50,747 nt of DNA, taken from contig JAAXHG010000002.1 in assembly GCA_012270995.1 (NCBI GenBank), positions 1 through 50,747 of the forward strand. Reading direction: 5' to 3'. This document shows positions 50,563 through 50,747 of this stretch, piece by piece. Position numbers and translations under genes: made by a program. Under the pieces are notes generated by a model that was not told where the DNA came from, ran no database searches, and saw only the letters and a list, made by a program, of their open reading frames with translations. Numbering within the stretch: the stretch's first letter is position 1; the number at the start of each line of letters is the position of its first letter. This DNA comes from Vicinamibacteraceae bacterium (GTDB lineage Bacteria > Acidobacteriota > Thermoanaerobaculia > Multivoradales > Multivoraceae).

Positions 50563-50747
50563 GGGCCTGTTCACACTATCTCAGTGCATCGACGATGAGC
50601 ACGAAGACGACGAAGCCGAGGAAGATCACGTCGAGTTTCTCGAATCGCGAGAAGATGCGGCGAAAGCCCTTCAGGCGACGGAACAGGCGCTCGACCTCGT
50701 TGCGCCGCTTGTACATCTCCCGATCGTACTCCCAGGGGTTGAGGCGG
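50563..50747 (-). mobile_element. End of an IS5-family element, cut by the window edge
   Basis: GGGCCTGTTCACACTAT at 50563-50579 looks like the terminal inverted repeat of an IS5-group element and borders CTA, a plausible target site. The transposase C-terminus follows inside; the other end is outside the window. Confidence 0.7.
50576..50747 (-). CDS. IS5-family transposase, C-terminal part
   Basis: The minus strand from the window edge encodes RLNPWEYDREMYKRRNEVER, LFRRLKGFRRIFSRFEKLDV and ends IFLGFVVFVLIVDALR at 50576. The Y-R-R-N-E-V-E-R-x-F segment carries the last catalytic Glu of IS5-type DDE transposases, and the final hydrophobic helix is typical of the IS427-like subgroup. The N-terminal portion is beyond the window, so integrity of the whole enzyme is unknown. 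The stop TAG is 13 bp from the element end. Confidence 0.85.
   Translation of the reverse strand, partial: RLNPWEYDREMYKRRNEVERLFRRLKGFRRIFSRFEKLDVIFLGFVVFVLIVDALR

Noticed and set aside
1..50747. CRISPR arrays, rRNA or tRNA genes
   Set aside because: I looked for regularly spaced short repeats and for tRNA-like cloverleaf motifs and saw none; the only tandem repeats are the 54-bp and 33-bp ones described.

Overview
The window is a GC-rich (roughly two-thirds G+C by eye), gene-dense bacterial chromosome segment. A VWA-domain protein of the type abundant in Acidobacteriota (32490-34244), a tricorn-like S41 protease, DUF2911, PPK2, a cytochrome c/copper-oxygenase-like protein and frequent TTG starts suggest an Acidobacteriota member, perhaps Thermoanaerobaculia-like. 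This is inference from gene content, not a phylogenetic placement. Genes often overlap by 4 nt (ATGA or TTGA junctions), so translational coupling looks common.

Layout. 1-1774: the C-terminal end of a proline-rich putative zinc peptidase and an unknown secreted protein. 1775-3552: a scar region with a decayed IS256-family insertion and fragments of neighbouring genes, including the first codons of a Phd/YefM-like antitoxin. 3566-12717: a catabolic island with an SSS-family symporter, a Rieske oxygenase, a protein fusing an IclR-type winged helix to an aminomethyltransferase, two tandem FAD oxidoreductases, a small membrane protein and an outer-membrane barrel. It looks like uptake and stepwise oxidative demethylation of a quaternary or methylated amine with transfer of the C1 unit to folate. 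12877-16448: a PepSY membrane protein behind a duplicated promoter/operator, a lipoprotein, a PPK2 kinase and a small ArsC-like selenoprotein whose UGA and SECIS hairpin are both visible.

16456-27612: Lon protease, an acyltransferase/DUF1295 pair, a minimal zincin, an FMN alpha-hydroxyacid dehydrogenase behind a 54-bp tandem repeat, a phosphotransferase, an MDR-family reductase, a serine hydrolase and an Nramp-family transporter. 27769-28352: a HigBA toxin-antitoxin pair, probably leaderless, with a 20-bp perfect palindrome lying between its -35 and -10 boxes. 28519-42998: ketoacyl synthase III, CaiB-type CoA transferase, Baeyer-Villiger monooxygenase, VWA protein, SDR, DoxX, a methyltransferase, tricorn-like protease, a Tat-exported TIM-barrel protein, DUF2911 protein and a cytochrome c/copper-oxygenase-like fusion. 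A shortened inverted copy of the 21.5-kb repeat lies upstream of the DUF2911 gene.

43060-49337 is a defence module: an RHH/ParE toxin-antitoxin pair, then a Type III-like restriction-modification system. Its methyltransferase reading frame is broken at a run of ten G residues; nine or twelve would restore it, which is what a phase-variable methyltransferase looks like. The restriction subunit also carries one single-base frameshift. 49526-50747: a small coiled-coil membrane protein with 33-bp repeats, a VOC-family protein and the cut-off end of an IS5-family element.

The strongest candidates for something new are the IclR-HTH/aminomethyltransferase fusion with a palindrome just upstream, the homopolymer-switched Type III-like system, the selenoprotein missed by standard gene calling, and the gene-proximal dispersed repeat.
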